64,000 nt of DNA from Sutcliffiella horikoshii. GTDB lineage: Bacteria; Bacillota; Bacilli; Bacillales; Bacillaceae_I. The first letter of the stretch is position 1. The number at the start of each line of letters is the position of its first letter. Made by a program: the position numbers and the translations under genes. Location of the stretch: positions 111,678-175,677 of the forward strand of contig NZ_JAIVKY010000011.1 of NCBI RefSeq assembly GCF_020524325.1, in the 5' to 3' direction. Of this stretch, positions 1-9,662 are shown in pieces. The notes under the pieces are model-generated. The model saw only the letters and a program-made list of their open reading frames with translations. It had not been told where the DNA came from and ran no database searches.

Positions 1-210
1 CTCCTTTTTTATGTGATTATCTTTATTATATCTTTAATTATCTATTTAAAAGAAGAAATAAGGCTTTCCTACTTTCCTAACGTTGGAAAACGGGATTTAG
101 ATCAGTTTTATCAGGAAAGAATCATTTGGAAATATTGCTCGCTTGACTCTGCCTCCCACGTAGCGTACTTTAGTATATATTGCAGTTTTAGATACACCGG
201 AGGAATGGTC

Positions 211-1041
211 ATGCGTGTAAAGAAAGTCTTGAATAATAATGTGTTGATTGCTGCCCACCCGGAGTACAATGAAGTAATCCTGACAGGTAAAGGAATCGGC
301 TTTGGGAAACGTACCGGAGAAGATATTTCCGTAGAAAGCGCAGAAAAATTCTTTGTACTTCGCGATCAGGAAGAACAGCAACAATATAAACAGTTACTTA
401 GTTATGTCGATGAGTCATTCATCGGTTTGATGAATGAATGTATAGAGCGGATTGAAAAACGGTTTGAGGTTCGGTTAAATGAACATATCCATGTTGGATT
501 GACGGACCATCTTTATTTTGCCGTGAAAAGAATTCAGCAAGGGTTGGATATAAAAAATCCCTTCCTGACGGAGACGGAACTCGCCTACCCTAAAGAATAT
601 ACAGTGGCACTTGAAATTGTGGAATGGTTGAATGAAAAGATTGGGATTTCGGTTCCAGTGGGAGAAGTAGGTTTCATTACCCTACACATCCATAGCGCGT
701 TAACAAATCGCGAATTATCTGAGGTCAACAAACATACCCAGCTGATCAGCAGAATGGTGGATGTGATAGAGGAATCTCTGAAAATTTCCGTTGACCGGAC
801 AGATGTAAACTATCTTCGGCTCATTCGTCATTTTCACGCGTCGATTGAAAGGGTGCAAAAAGACGAGAACCGTCCAGAAAATCAGGAAGCGCTCGCAAAA
901 GTGTTGCAAGCTGAATATCCTGTGTGCTACAATCTAGCATGGAAATTGATTAAGATTATGCAGCAGAACTTACACAAGCCAGTCCCAGATGCTGAGGCAG
1001 TATACCTGACCCTACATTTGCAAAGGCTTGCAAAACAATAA
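211..1041 (+). CDS. glcT: Transcriptional antiterminator GlcT (BglG/SacY family)
   Basis: RNA-binding antiterminator that opens transcription of ptsG when glucose is transported. The 276-residue product starts with a CAT-type RNA-binding domain (about residues 1-55, MRVKKVLNNNVLIA), followed by two PTS regulation domains. Candidate phosphorylated histidines lie in the DHLYFAVKR and TLHIHSA segments of PRD1 and in LIRHFHASI and YLTLHLQ of PRD2. The frame is open further upstream, but ATG 211 has GGAGG at 199-203 with 7-nt spacing and gives the family length (about 285 in B. subtilis). ptsG follows 184 bp downstream behind a terminator-like leader, the standard arrangement. The identification is firm. 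Confidence 0.93.
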   Translation: MRVKKVLNNNVLIAAHPEYNEVILTGKGIGFGKRTGEDISVESAEKFFVLRDQEEQQQYKQLLSYVDESFIGLMNECIERIEKRFEVRLNEHIHVGLTDHLYFAVKRIQQGLDIKNPFLTETELAYPKEYTVALEIVEWLNEKIGISVPVGEVGFITLHIHSALTNRELSEVNKHTQLISRMVDVIEESLKISVDRTDVNYLRLIRHFHASIERVQKDENRPENQEALAKVLQAEYPVCYNLAWKLIKIMQQNLHKPVPDAEAVYLTLHLQRLAKQ

Positions 1042-1079
1042 ATATCCAAAACACTTTTTTCACGTGTTACTGGTCATGC

Positions 1080-1176
1080 AGGCATGAGCGGAAGAAAGCG
1101 TAAACGAAGAAACACGGTAGAAGTCTATCTACCTCTCCTTCGTGTACCTTTTCTTTTCACTCATGCCTTTTTGTTT
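1080..1176 (+). promoter_or_regulatory. ptsG leader: terminator with probable GlcT-binding RAT
   Basis: Between glcT and ptsG an 8-bp stem (GGCATGAG at 1081-1088 with CTCATGCC at 1160-1167) is followed by a T-rich run. Shorter pairings lie inside it (CGAAG/CTTCG and GGTAG/CTACC). In Bacillus such a leader carries a ribonucleic antiterminator, bound by unphosphorylated GlcT, that overlaps the terminator. The exact RAT boundaries were not resolved by eye. Confidence 0.7.
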
Positions 1177-1224
1177 TGCTTCCGTTCAATAACTGTATAA
1201 ACAAATATTTTAGGAGGAACACAT

Positions 1225-3267
1225 ATGTTTAAGAAATCATTCGGTTTACTGCAACGTATCGGGAAAGCCCTCATGCTTCCTGTCGCATTGCTTCCGGCAG
1301 CAGGAATCCTGCTTGCATTCGGTAATGCCATGCAAAACCCGAACTTAACTAGCCGCCTCGGCTTTCTAGAGGCAGATTCAATCGTGCTATTGGCACAAAT
1401 CATGGAACAGGCGGGAAGCATCGTATTCTCCAACCTGCCACTACTCTTTGCAATTGGGGTAGCCATCGGGCTTGCCGGAGGAGACGGGGTTGCCGGTCTT
1501 GCAGCAATGATCGGTTACTTAATTATGAACGTTACGATGAGTGTAATCAGTGGAGTTACCGCTGATCAGGTTGGAAGTGACCCTGCACTTGCGAATGTTT
1601 TAGGAATTCCAACGCTACAAACCGGGGTATTCGGTGGTATTATAGCCGGGGTGCTCGGTGCCTATATGTATAATAAATTTTACAATATTGAATTGCCATC
1701 ATACTTAGGATTCTTTGCTGGTAAGCGTTTCGTTCCAATTGTGACGGCAGCTTCCGCACTTGTACTTGGGGTGGTTATGAACTTCATCTGGCCGTTCGCG
1801 CAAGAAGGATTAAATACATTCTCTTACTTTATGACAGAGTCAAACCGTACGTTGGCGGCATTTATTTTCGGTGTCATTGAACGTGGATTGATTCCATTTG
1901 GCTTGCATCATATTTTCTATTCTCCATTCTGGTTTGAATTTGGTTCTTATACAAATGCGGCAGGAGAATTGGTTCGTGGTGACCAACGTATTTTCATGGA
2001 GCAGGTAAAAGACGGTGCTGAGCTTACGGCTGGAACGTTCATGACAGGTAAGTTCCCGTTCATGATGTTTGGTCTTCCAGCAGCAGCTCTAGCAATCTAT
2101 CACTGTGCACGTCCTGAAAACAAGAAATATGTTGCTGGTATCATGGGTTCAGCGGCATTGACATCTTTCTTAACAGGTATCACAGAACCACTTGAGTTCA
2201 GTTTCTTATTCGTAGCACCAGTATTATTCGCAATTCACGCAGTGTTTGCAGGTCTTTCCTTCATGGTCATGCATATTTTAGATGTGAAAATCGGGATGAC
2301 ATTCTCCGGTGGTGTCATTGACTACATTCTATTTGGTATTCTTCCAAATGCGACAGCATGGTGGTTGGTAATTCCTGTTGGTCTAGTATTCTCGGTTATC
2401 TATTACTTTGGATTCCGTTTTGCGATCAAGAAGTTTAACTTAATGACTCCAGGTCGTGAGGAAAAAACGGAGGAAGCTGAAGCTGGTTCCGGTTCTGTTG
2501 ATGAACTGCCATTCGGAGTATTAGAAGCACTTGGTGGAAGAGAAAACCTTACAAATCTAGACGCTTGTATCACTCGTCTTCGAGTAAGTGTAAAAGACGT
2601 GGAACAAGTGGATAAAGAGCGCCTGAAAAAATTAGGTGCAGCGGGCGTTATGCAAATCGACCGCAATATTCAAGCGATTTTCGGACCTCGTTCTGAAACA
2701 ATTAAAGGTCAAATTCAAGATATCTTAAGTGGAAAAACGCCAGTGAAGCAAGAAGTGGCGACAACGACTGAAAAGGAATCTGCGGATGCTGGGGCAGTTG
2801 CTACTTCCACTTCAGCTGAGTTTAACGTAGTAATGCCGATGACTGGTAAACTACTACCTATTTCTGAAGTACCAGATAAAATTTTCTCTCAAAAAATGAT
2901 GGGTGACGGTTTTGCCATTGAACCAACGGACGGTAAAGTAGTATCACCTGTTGCAGGGAAAATTGTGAACCTGTTCCCGACAAAACACGCAATTGGCATT
3001 GAAACGGCTGATGGCCGCGAAGTCCTTGTGCATGTGGGAATCGACACAGTTAACCTAAAAGGAAAAGGCTTTGAAAGTTTAGTAGAACAAGGCGACACAG
3101 TAGAGCAAGGACAAGCGTTACTAAACGTAAACCTTCGCATTGTGTCAGAAGAAGCGACATCCATCATCACACCAATCATCTTTACAAACTTGCCTGCTGG
3201 AGAAGCGGTTGAGATTAAGGATGGTAGTGTAAGAGTTGGGGAAAAGGGTCGAGTAGAGATTCGATAG
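1225..3267 (+). CDS. ptsG: Glucose-specific PTS transporter EIICBA
   Basis: Imports and phosphorylates glucose using phosphate relayed from HPr. The 680-residue protein has the order IIC membrane domain (about 1-400), IIB domain (about 425-500, active Cys448 in LDACITRLR), an Ala/Thr/Glu-rich linker, and IIA domain (about 535-675, His588 in TKHAIGI and catalytic His603 in LVHVGIDTV). The start is ATG after TAGGAGGA. Expression should depend on glcT through the leader upstream. In B. subtilis ptsH and ptsI follow ptsG, but here a terminator and an unrelated gene follow, so the general PTS proteins must be encoded elsewhere. Glucose rather than N-acetylglucosamine specificity is inferred mainly from the adjacent glcT. 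Confidence 0.93.
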   Translation: MFKKSFGLLQRIGKALMLPVALLPAAGILLAFGNAMQNPNLTSRLGFLEADSIVLLAQIMEQAGSIVFSNLPLLFAIGVAIGLAGGDGVAGLAAMIGYLIMNVTMSVISGVTADQVGSDPALANVLGIPTLQTGVFGGIIAGVLGAYMYNKFYNIELPSYLGFFAGKRFVPIVTAASALVLGVVMNFIWPFAQEGLNTFSYFMTESNRTLAAFIFGVIERGLIPFGLHHIFYSPFWFEFGSYTNAAGELVRGDQRIFMEQVKDGAELTAGTFMTGKFPFMMFGLPAAALAIYHCARPENKKYVAGIMGSAALTSFLTGITEPLEFSFLFVAPVLFAIHAVFAGLSFMVMHILDVKIGMTFSGGVIDYILFGILPNATAWWLVIPVGLVFSVIYYFGFRFAIKKFNLMTPGREEKTEEAEAGSGSVDELPFGVLEALGGRENLTNLDACITRLRVSVKDVEQVDKERLKKLGAAGVMQIDRNIQAIFGPRSETIKGQIQDILSGKTPVKQEVATTTEKESADAGAVATSTSAEFNVVMPMTGKLLPISEVPDKIFSQKMMGDGFAIEPTDGKVVSPVAGKIVNLFPTKHAIGIETADGREVLVHVGIDTVNLKGKGFESLVEQGDTVEQGQALLNVNLRIVSEEATSIITPIIFTNLPAGEAVEIKDGSVRVGEKGRVEIR

Positions 3268-3280
3268 AAGTTTGATGAGG

Positions 3281-3316
3281 ACCGCTTAGCGTGTGAGTGC
3301 GCTGAGCGGTTTTTTC
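3281..3316 (+). terminator. Rho-independent terminator of ptsG
   Basis: Stem ACCGCTTAGCG (3281-3291) pairs with CGCTGAGCGGT (3300-3310), one mismatch, followed by six T. Confidence 0.85.
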
Positions 3317-3339
3317 TATGTCTTTATGGAGGTGTGTTA

Positions 3340-3478
3340 GTGACGATGGGAAAACTCACAATCATCAATGAAAAAGTCATAATAACCTCTGAAAAAGTCA
3401 TAATAACCTCTGAAAAAGTCATAATAACCTCTGAAAAAGTCACAATAACCTTTAAAATAGTTACAATAACCTAATATG
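3340..3478 (+). repeat. 21-bp tandem array, family A (also an open frame)
   Basis: Copies of a 21-bp unit (GAAAAAGTCATAATAACCTC plus T) start at about 3350, 3371, 3392, 3413, 3434 and 3455. The middle copies are nearly identical and the outer two degenerate. Because 21 is a multiple of three, the array is also open: from GTG 3340 or ATG 3346, behind GGAGG at 3328-3332, to TAA near 3474, it would encode a 7-residue repeat, SEKVIIT. Whether it is translated cannot be told. The other arrays in this window are mostly not open, which argues for a DNA or RNA role. The rest of the intergenic region to 3675 shows no further gene. Confidence 0.85.
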
Positions 3479-3691
3479 AGTATCTTTCTACTTACTATAT
3501 ACCTATAGAAATTCGCGTAAGCCTCCTGGTTTAATTAGGTAGTTTTACAAAACAAGTATAAATACCCAATTCCTTGTAATGTTTTTGTTGTAAATTGTCA
3601 AATTCAGTCCTTTCAGATTATTTCTAAACTAACAATTCTCCTTATAATTAGAAGAGTATGACCACTAAATTTCAAAAAGGAGCTGTTTGGC

Positions 3692-5656
3692 TTGAAACAA
3701 GCTTTCCGACAACTAGGGAAAAAAGTGTTGGCTGCAACGATGGCTGTATCATTGCTTGCAACACCATCTATGTTCAATTCGGTGGAGGCTGCACCTAAAG
3801 GACCAAAAACCGGGGAACATGATGTGGAACTAAGAGTGATGGGGACAACAGATATCCACACACATTTATACAATTATGACTATTATAAGGACGCGGAAGT
3901 CCAAGACTTTGGACTTGCGAAAACAGCTACATTAATTAAGCAGGCGCGTGCGGAAGCGGCGAACACCATGCTTTTTGATAACGGTGATTTAATTCAAGGG
4001 AATCCTTTAGGGGACTATAAAGCTAAGGTGGATGTTCTAGAAAAAGGTGAGGTTCATCCAGTATTTCAAGCTATGGAATTACTAGCTTACGATGCGGCCA
4101 CTCTTGGAAACCATGAATTTAACTACGGTATGGATTTTCTTGATACGGTATTGGAAGGAGCTCCATTTCCATATGTGAGCGCGAATGTATTCTATGATGA
4201 TGGGGCGGATAACAGCGAGTATTATGTAAAGCCATATGAAATCATTAAGAAAAAATTCACTGATAATAAAGGAAGAAATAAAGTTCTTCGTGTTGGTGTG
4301 ACGGGTGTGGTGACTCCACAAATCACGCAATGGGACAAAGCACATCTTGATGGAAAAATTGTAACAAAAGATATCGTTCAGTCTGTAGAAGCAGTCATTC
4401 CTAAAATGGAAAAAGCAGGAGCTGACATCATTATCGTTTTGGCACACTCTGGGATTGGTGATACAGAGTATGTAGAAATGGAAGAGAATGCTACCTATGA
4501 TTTGACGAAGGTGGAGGGTATTGATGCCATAATCACAGGTCACAATCATCTTAAATTCCCTGGAGACTTTAAGGACCTTCCTGGTGTGGACACTGAAAAA
4601 GGAACCATTAATGGTGTGCCTGTCGTGATGCCTGGCAACTGGGGCAACAATTTAGGAATCATGGACTTGACGCTTTCTAAAGTGAAAGGTGATTGGAAAG
4701 TGACAGATTCTGCTTCAACATTAAGGAATGTAAAAGATGTGGAAGCTGATACAGCCATCCTAGAAGCGGTAAGAGAAGCACATGAAGGAACGGTAAACTA
4801 TGTTCGTACAGCAGTTGGGACCACAACAGCCGACATTCACAGTTACTTTGCATTAGTGCAAGATGACCCTTCTATCCAAATCGTAACGAATGCACAGAAA
4901 TGGTATATAGAGAAACAACTGCAAGGGACGGTAGATGAGGGAACACCTATCCTTTCTGCAGGAGCGCCATTCAAAGCAGGCGGAAGAAACGGAGCAGGCT
5001 ATTATACGTTCATCCCACAAGGAGAAATTGCTATTAAGAATGTAGCTGACCTATACTTGTATCCAAACACTGTAGCAACTGTAAAAGTAACAGGTGCTGA
5101 CGTAAAAGAGTGGCTGGAAATGTCTGCAGGTCAATTTAAGCAAGTCGATGCAAACAACAACAGTGAGCAATCATTGATTAATACAGACTTCCCAACTTAC
5201 AATTATGACGTCATTGATGGTGTTACGTATGAGATTGATGTGACAGAACCAGCGAAATACAATAAAGACGGGGTTATTGTGAACGAAGAGGCAAACCGTA
5301 TTAAAAACCTAGAGTATAACGGGGAACCAATTGATTTAAATCAAGAGTTCATTGTTGTTACAAATAACTATCGTGCGAGTGGAAACTTCCCGGGAGTACG
5401 CAATAATACAGGTGTGGAAATGTACCCAGATGAGAACCGTCAGGCAATTATTGACTACATCTTAGAGCAAGGTGAAATTGATCCATCAGCAGACAGAAAC
5501 TGGACATTTGCTCCAATTATCAATTCCGTTAACGTAACATTCGACTCCTCACCTGATGCAGTCGATGCACTACCCGAAGAAGGCACCATCCAATACGGAG
5601 GAGCCTCCCAAAACGGCTTCGCTAAATATAAGCTTACACTACCGACAGCTGAATAA
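3692..5656 (+). CDS. Secreted 2',3'-cyclic nucleotide phosphodiesterase / 3'-nucleotidase
   Basis: Exported metallophosphoesterase that hydrolyses 2',3'-cyclic nucleotides and 3'-nucleotides for phosphate or nucleoside scavenging. The 654-residue product begins with a signal peptide (basic MKQAFRQLGKK, hydrophobic core to about residue 30, VEAAP cleavage region). Metal-binding motifs follow in family order: GTTDIHTHL, DNGDLIQGNP, GNHEFNYG, AHSGIGD and TGHNHLKFPG. The C-terminal half is the 5'-nucleotidase domain, ending in LPTAE. No LPXTG anchor is seen, so the protein is likely released or loosely wall-associated. TTG 3692 is the start, with AAAAGGAG 7-9 nt upstream. It is shorter than B. 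subtilis YfkN, which fuses two such units. CpdB-like function is inferred from the family. Confidence 0.88.
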   Translation: MKQAFRQLGKKVLAATMAVSLLATPSMFNSVEAAPKGPKTGEHDVELRVMGTTDIHTHLYNYDYYKDAEVQDFGLAKTATLIKQARAEAANTMLFDNGDLIQGNPLGDYKAKVDVLEKGEVHPVFQAMELLAYDAATLGNHEFNYGMDFLDTVLEGAPFPYVSANVFYDDGADNSEYYVKPYEIIKKKFTDNKGRNKVLRVGVTGVVTPQITQWDKAHLDGKIVTKDIVQSVEAVIPKMEKAGADIIIVLAHSGIGDTEYVEMEENATYDLTKVEGIDAIITGHNHLKFPGDFKDLPGVDTEKGTINGVPVVMPGNWGNNLGIMDLTLSKVKGDWKVTDSASTLRNVKDVEADTAILEAVREAHEGTVNYVRTAVGTTTADIHSYFALVQDDPSIQIVTNAQKWYIEKQLQGTVDEGTPILSAGAPFKAGGRNGAGYYTFIPQGEIAIKNVADLYLYPNTVATVKVTGADVKEWLEMSAGQFKQVDANNNSEQSLINTDFPTYNYDVIDGVTYEIDVTEPAKYNKDGVIVNEEANRIKNLEYNGEPIDLNQEFIVVTNNYRASGNFPGVRNNTGVEMYPDENRQAIIDYILEQGEIDPSADRNWTFAPIINSVNVTFDSSPDAVDALPEEGTIQYGGASQNGFAKYKLTLPTAE

Positions 5657-5660
5657 TAGT

Positions 5661-5714
5661 GGAAAAGGGGGGGACTTTATCGCTTTAGAGCGGTGAGGGT
5701 CAGACCCCTTTTTT
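5661..5714. terminator. Bidirectional terminator between nucleotidase and gerB
   Basis: AAAAGGGG (5663-5670) pairs with CCCCTTTT (5705-5712) between convergent genes. It includes the palindrome AGGGTCAGACCCC at 5696-5708, also seen near 43.5 kb, and overlaps the last codons of gerB. Confidence 0.65.
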
Positions 5715-6812
5715 GACTCCTTTTCTTTGCTTTTTCATCCCTTTCATCCAAGTCAGTAGTAGTATTAGCAAAGGGAGGATAAATTGAAATGGAACATGAA
5801 GATAGGTTGGGACTAGTTCCAATCCAATATAGATGTGTTGAGGAAGGTCTCTTGCTATGATAAAAGAGCTAACTAAAGCAATACCGCCAAGTAGGAATAT
5901 TATAAACTTATCTTGGAAAATAGGAAAGATATAAGATATTCCCTTTGCTCCGGAAATGAAGAATATAGACACTTTTACAAATCCCACAATGATAAAGGCA
6001 AACGCAGTCAACAACTCCAGATGTTGGATAATACCCAAAACCTCAATCATTTCTAGTGATTTTACTAATGGGTAGGTATAGAGGGAGGAAACCTTTGCCC
6101 CAAGGATGGCAATTATCAATTGGGTAATGGAAATCAGAAGGGCCCCGCTGAACACAATTGAGATCCATCCGTATTTAATTAGTTTTTGATGGTCATTCAG
6201 AAACGGAAACAAGACTAGAAATACCACAATTTCACCGTAAGGGAATGTAATATATTGAACCCAGTTGCTTAAATCCAAAATCTCCAAGTCAATTAGTGGA
6301 CTTATATTCTCCCTCATCGTCACCCCTGACATGAATGAAAAGAAAAAAATCAATGCTATTAGAAGCATGGTAAAGACAAACAAAATCTCCGATGTCCTGG
6401 CAATTGCCTCAAGACCTAGAATTGCCGCATAGCAGATGAGGTAGACAGAGACAAGCACAATAATCCAATGATCGATATTGTAAAAAAAGGTCTGGGCGAT
6501 AAAATAGACGAAATCTTTAAGTACCCTTATGGCAATGTAAAGAAAATAGAGGCTGTACAATAGTAAGGCAATTTTCCCAAGTACTTTTCCAAAAGCCATT
6601 TCCAGAAGTTTATGAAATTCAGGCCACCCATTCCTTTTTAATAAGTAAGCATAGAAAAAGAAAAGGAGGACGCCTGTGCTGGCTGCTCCAGTGTTTATGA
6701 TCCAGGCATTTTCCTCAGCTTCCAAGTTGAGTCCCAGAACAATGGAAGACCCGAGCAAAAATAAAGTCATCAAGGTAAAGAACTGATAAATGGATATCTT
6801 GGTAACGTTCAT
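5700..6812 (-). CDS. Spore germination permease, GerAB/GerKB family
   Basis: Inner-membrane germinant-receptor subunit of the amino acid/polyamine transporter fold, proposed to bind the germinant. The 370-residue protein has about ten hydrophobic segments, starting with ISIYQFFTLMTLFLLGSS and ending in a basic tail (KGMKKQRKGVKK), the usual size and shape for the family. It is the last gene of a minus-strand operon in the order A-C-B, 18 bp after gerC. AGGATGA lies 8 nt before the ATG. The germinant cannot be read from the sequence. Confidence 0.9.
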   Translation of the reverse strand: MNVTKISIYQFFTLMTLFLLGSSIVLGLNLEAEENAWIINTGAASTGVLLFFFYAYLLKRNGWPEFHKLLEMAFGKVLGKIALLLYSLYFLYIAIRVLKDFVYFIAQTFFYNIDHWIIVLVSVYLICYAAILGLEAIARTSEILFVFTMLLIALIFFFSFMSGVTMRENISPLIDLEILDLSNWVQYITFPYGEIVVFLVLFPFLNDHQKLIKYGWISIVFSGALLISITQLIIAILGAKVSSLYTYPLVKSLEMIEVLGIIQHLELLTAFAFIIVGFVKVSIFFISGAKGISYIFPIFQDKFIIFLLGGIALVSSFIIARDLPQHIYIGLELVPTYLHVPFQFILPLLILLLTWMKGMKKQRKGVKKGV

Positions 6813-6830
6813 AGAAATTTCATCCTAACT

Positions 6831-8030
6831 TTAATCTAATGATATGGCATCTCCGGACCTCGTTATGGATACATCCACCTTTACTTCAAATAGAGTGTTT
6901 GGGAAAATACTTTCCCACTCGCCTTCAATTTTTCTCCATTTGCTCGGGGCGGCAAGGTAGATTTGTTTACCAAATCCTACATAATCCAGTCTTTCTTCCT
7001 GACTCTTTCCGATAAGTTCTGTTATGGAGGCTTCTAATTGTTTTTTTATTTGGGATTTAAAGAGATCCATGTTTGGATGCTCGAAATTGGTTTTGCAAGT
7101 GGATTCAATAATCCTTCCATTCGATTTAATTTTTATGGATATCTTGGGTATACTTCCATTCCAACTTACATCATATTTAGTTTTTGATTTCTTTAAATGG
7201 TAGGAAAAATAACCAGGACCTTCCGGACAATTTGACTCCAACGTACCTTCCCTGACTTTATCCATTAAAAATAGGAAATGTTGGCTTTCTTCAGTACTTA
7301 AGAAATCAATCAGTTTATCTTTCTTGAAATAGGACATCCCATTGATCTCTGTTTTGGTCTTAGGTTGGTAGGATGCGGTATTATCTTTGGATATTCCTTC
7401 CTCCACATCTCCTGCCAGACTGATATAAGGAATGACATTATTCACAACCGGATAATTCAGCAGAAGGTTCTTAACGCGGTTTGGGTAGACTGGGGTAGCA
7501 AAGGACGCGTAATTCTCAATGTTTTCTATCGTATCCACAATGCCTCTTGAAGATACTTTTTCAAAGGGTCTAAACGTTGCAAGGATATCATTGGCACTTA
7601 CCGCCTTGCTGACAAAAATAAAGATATTAGAAGAAATAGTTTGTTCTAAGAACAGGTAATTAATTACATCATCAATGCCACGTTTTTTAGCGAGCTCCTC
7701 GCTTATCAGTATGACTTCTATATCATCCATAAATAAATAGCGTGAAAAGGTTTTGTGGAGTTTTTGCATTGCTTCTGTAATGGTTCTCCCGCTTTCCTGA
7801 TACAGGATATATCCTAATTTATCCGAAGCACTGTCTTTTACGGCTGGTGCATCAATGGCTTGTACAGTTACGAGAAACTCCTCATCTTTTATATCTACTC
7901 CAATAGCTGAAATAATGATTAAGTTTGTAATAAGGGAGTCTTCTGCATTTTTTCCTATTATTAAGCTGGTACCTAATAAAAACATAGAAGTAATGATAGG
8001 TAGTAGGTTTTTTTTCCACAAAATATTCAT
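6831..8030 (-). CDS. Germinant receptor subunit, Ger(x)C family, lipobox not seen
   Basis: Third type of germinant-receptor subunit, normally a lipoprotein on the outer face of the inner spore membrane. About 399 residues, with the family's N-terminal pattern (ISAIGVDIKDEEFLVTVQA) and C-terminal domain (KSQIKKQLEASITELIG). The usual lipobox cysteine (LTGCWD type) is absent: the N-terminus reads FLLGTSLIIGKNAEDS after the hydrophobic stretch, so the protein may be held by an uncleaved signal anchor instead. The gene abuts gerA, whose stop is 6-9 nt upstream. TTG 8033 is also possible, but ATG 8030 is preferred. Confidence 0.85.
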   Translation of the reverse strand: MNILWKKNLLPIITSMFLLGTSLIIGKNAEDSLITNLIIISAIGVDIKDEEFLVTVQAIDAPAVKDSASDKLGYILYQESGRTITEAMQKLHKTFSRYLFMDDIEVILISEELAKKRGIDDVINYLFLEQTISSNIFIFVSKAVSANDILATFRPFEKVSSRGIVDTIENIENYASFATPVYPNRVKNLLLNYPVVNNVIPYISLAGDVEEGISKDNTASYQPKTKTEINGMSYFKKDKLIDFLSTEESQHFLFLMDKVREGTLESNCPEGPGYFSYHLKKSKTKYDVSWNGSIPKISIKIKSNGRIIESTCKTNFEHPNMDLFKSQIKKQLEASITELIGKSQEERLDYVGFGKQIYLAAPSKWRKIEGEWESIFPNTLFEVKVDVSITRSGDAISLD

Positions 8031-8036
8031 CAACCT

Positions 8037-9515
8037 TTACTTTTTTCTCATGGGCTCCTCTTTAGACAAGGATTTATCATTATTCACAATGTGTTCAATT
8101 GGTAAACGGAAAATAGCATCCTTTTGGTCTTGTGGATGGAAAGGAGCTATAGGTGATAGATACGGCACACCAAAAGACCGAAGGGAACAAAGATGCAATA
8201 AAAGTACGATGAGTCCCACTAACACGCCGTACAATCCAAGTATAGTTGCCAGAAAAATAAACCGAAAAGTCAACCGTTTGTAAGCAAGAGCTAAGCTGTA
8301 AATAGGTACGACACTAGAACATACATAAGATGCAGCAAGTACTACAAGTGTAGCTGGTTGAACAAGTTGGGCCTCAACAGCTTGCTGACCCAATGTAATA
8401 GAAGCGAAAATAGTCACTGTCAGTACCACTCCAGCAGGAAGACGGAGTGAACCCTCAGTGATAATAATGATAAGCCAAAAAAAGATAAACACTTCAACAA
8501 TGGTTGGAAAAGGAACAATTTCCCTTTGAGAGATAAGGCCAATCAGCAAGCTCGAAGGAATAAGTCCTGGATGATACAAAGTAAAGGCAATATACAGACC
8601 CGGGAGAAGTACGGAAAGCATGAAGAAGAATAACCTTCCTAATCTTCTTGTTTGGGTACTTCTATTCAATGTGTAATAGTCGTCTGGTGACTGAAAGAAT
8701 TGGATAAACACAGAGGGTACGATCATTACGAACTGTGTTCCATCTACGACTATAGCAATTTTCCCTCCAAGCACTTCCCCACATACGACATCCGGGCGAT
8801 CAGTTGAAAGGGCCAAAGGAAAACTGGAATTTGTATTGTCCATAAAGGATTCAGTCAAAAAGTTAACATCAAGAACTACAGGGATGTTTATCTCATCTAA
8901 CTTCTTTCTTACTTCGTCTAGAATTTCTTTGTCCACTACCCCTTCAATAAAGACCATGGATATAGAAGTTCGTATATTTGGATTCATCACTCTTTCTACT
9001 CGTAGCGATGGGTTTTTGATGGTCTTTCTTATGAGAGAAAGATTGAACGTACTGCTTTCATTAAAGGCTATGTTAGGCCCTGTCTGAGTCCGTTGAGCTT
9101 TTGGTTCAGGGGCACTTCTTTCTGGCCATTTAGCTGTATCAGCCAATAGGCATACAGCTTCTTGCTCTACAAAAATAGCTGTATTCCCATCTAAGAGCAT
9201 ATTAACTACCTTATCTCTACTTGTTTCTGTATTAATGTTAATACTTTGAATTACTTGAAGTCGAAGGTAGTCGATAACTGAAGGGACAGGTTGTTCTTCT
9301 TTTATAGACATTGTTCCTATTGGTGATAGTATGTATTCCTCCATTTTCGAGGTATCATTAATTCCGTCCAGATAAATTAAATGAACTTTCTTATTAAAAT
9401 GTGGCAAAACAAGCTCTCTTTCTAGCAAATCAGAACTGTGGCCTAATTGGACTTTAATCATCTCGATATTATTAGAAATAGATTCCGTCAGTAAAACCTT
9501 TTTTGAAGTCTCCAT
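8037..9515 (-). CDS. Germinant receptor subunit, GerA/GerKA family
   Basis: Inner spore membrane subunit of a GerA-type receptor that triggers germination. Length 492 residues. The N-terminal soluble domain includes LLDGNTAIFVEQE and an RVMNPNIRTSISMVFIEGVV segment. A membrane domain follows with GLYIAFTLYHPGLIPSSLL and FPTIVEVFIFFWLI, both typical of the family. It is the first gene of the operon A-C-B on the minus strand. AGAGG precedes the ATG. A sigma-G-like promoter candidate lies about 35-60 bp upstream (9549-9578). Confidence 0.92.
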   Translation of the reverse strand: METSKKVLLTESISNNIEMIKVQLGHSSDLLERELVLPHFNKKVHLIYLDGINDTSKMEEYILSPIGTMSIKEEQPVPSVIDYLRLQVIQSININTETSRDKVVNMLLDGNTAIFVEQEAVCLLADTAKWPERSAPEPKAQRTQTGPNIAFNESSTFNLSLIRKTIKNPSLRVERVMNPNIRTSISMVFIEGVVDKEILDEVRKKLDEINIPVVLDVNFLTESFMDNTNSSFPLALSTDRPDVVCGEVLGGKIAIVVDGTQFVMIVPSVFIQFFQSPDDYYTLNRSTQTRRLGRLFFFMLSVLLPGLYIAFTLYHPGLIPSSLLIGLISQREIVPFPTIVEVFIFFWLIIIITEGSLRLPAGVVLTVTIFASITLGQQAVEAQLVQPATLVVLAASYVCSSVVPIYSLALAYKRLTFRFIFLATILGLYGVLVGLIVLLLHLCSLRSFGVPYLSPIAPFHPQDQKDAIFRLPIEHIVNNDKSLSKEEPMRKK

Positions 9516-9548
9516 TCAATAACCTCTTTACCTCATATTTCCTACTTA

Positions 9549-9578
9549 TACCTTGCCATAGTTCTTTGATAAATATTC
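9549..9578 (-). promoter_or_regulatory. Possible sigma-G promoter of the ger operon
   Basis: On the minus strand GAATA (9578-9574) is followed after 18 nt by CAAGGTA (9555-9549), one mismatch from the CATnnTA -10 of forespore sigma-G promoters. Germination operons are normally sigma-G dependent. The match is by eye only. Confidence 0.4.
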
Positions 9579-9625
9579 GCGAGAGGGGAGGTTTTAATGA
9601 AAAGTGCTTTTTAGGGGAAAAAGAA

Positions 9626-9662
9626 TCAAGGCCTGCCTCCACAAAAGGAGTCAGGCCTTAAT
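9626..9662 (-). terminator. Terminator of the Spo0M-like gene
   Basis: AAGGCCTGACTCC and GGAGGCAGGCCTT (minus strand) pair around a TTTTGT loop, followed by CTTTTT. The stem overlaps the end of the coding sequence. Confidence 0.75.

Noticed and set aside
3340..3478. CRISPR array at the 21-bp repeats
   Set aside because: Repeats are contiguous with no unique spacers, the period is far too short, and no cas genes are present in the window.
4082..4549. 155-residue minus-strand ORF inside the nucleotidase gene
   Set aside because: Shadow of a real gene with clear family motifs on the other strand; no ribosome site.
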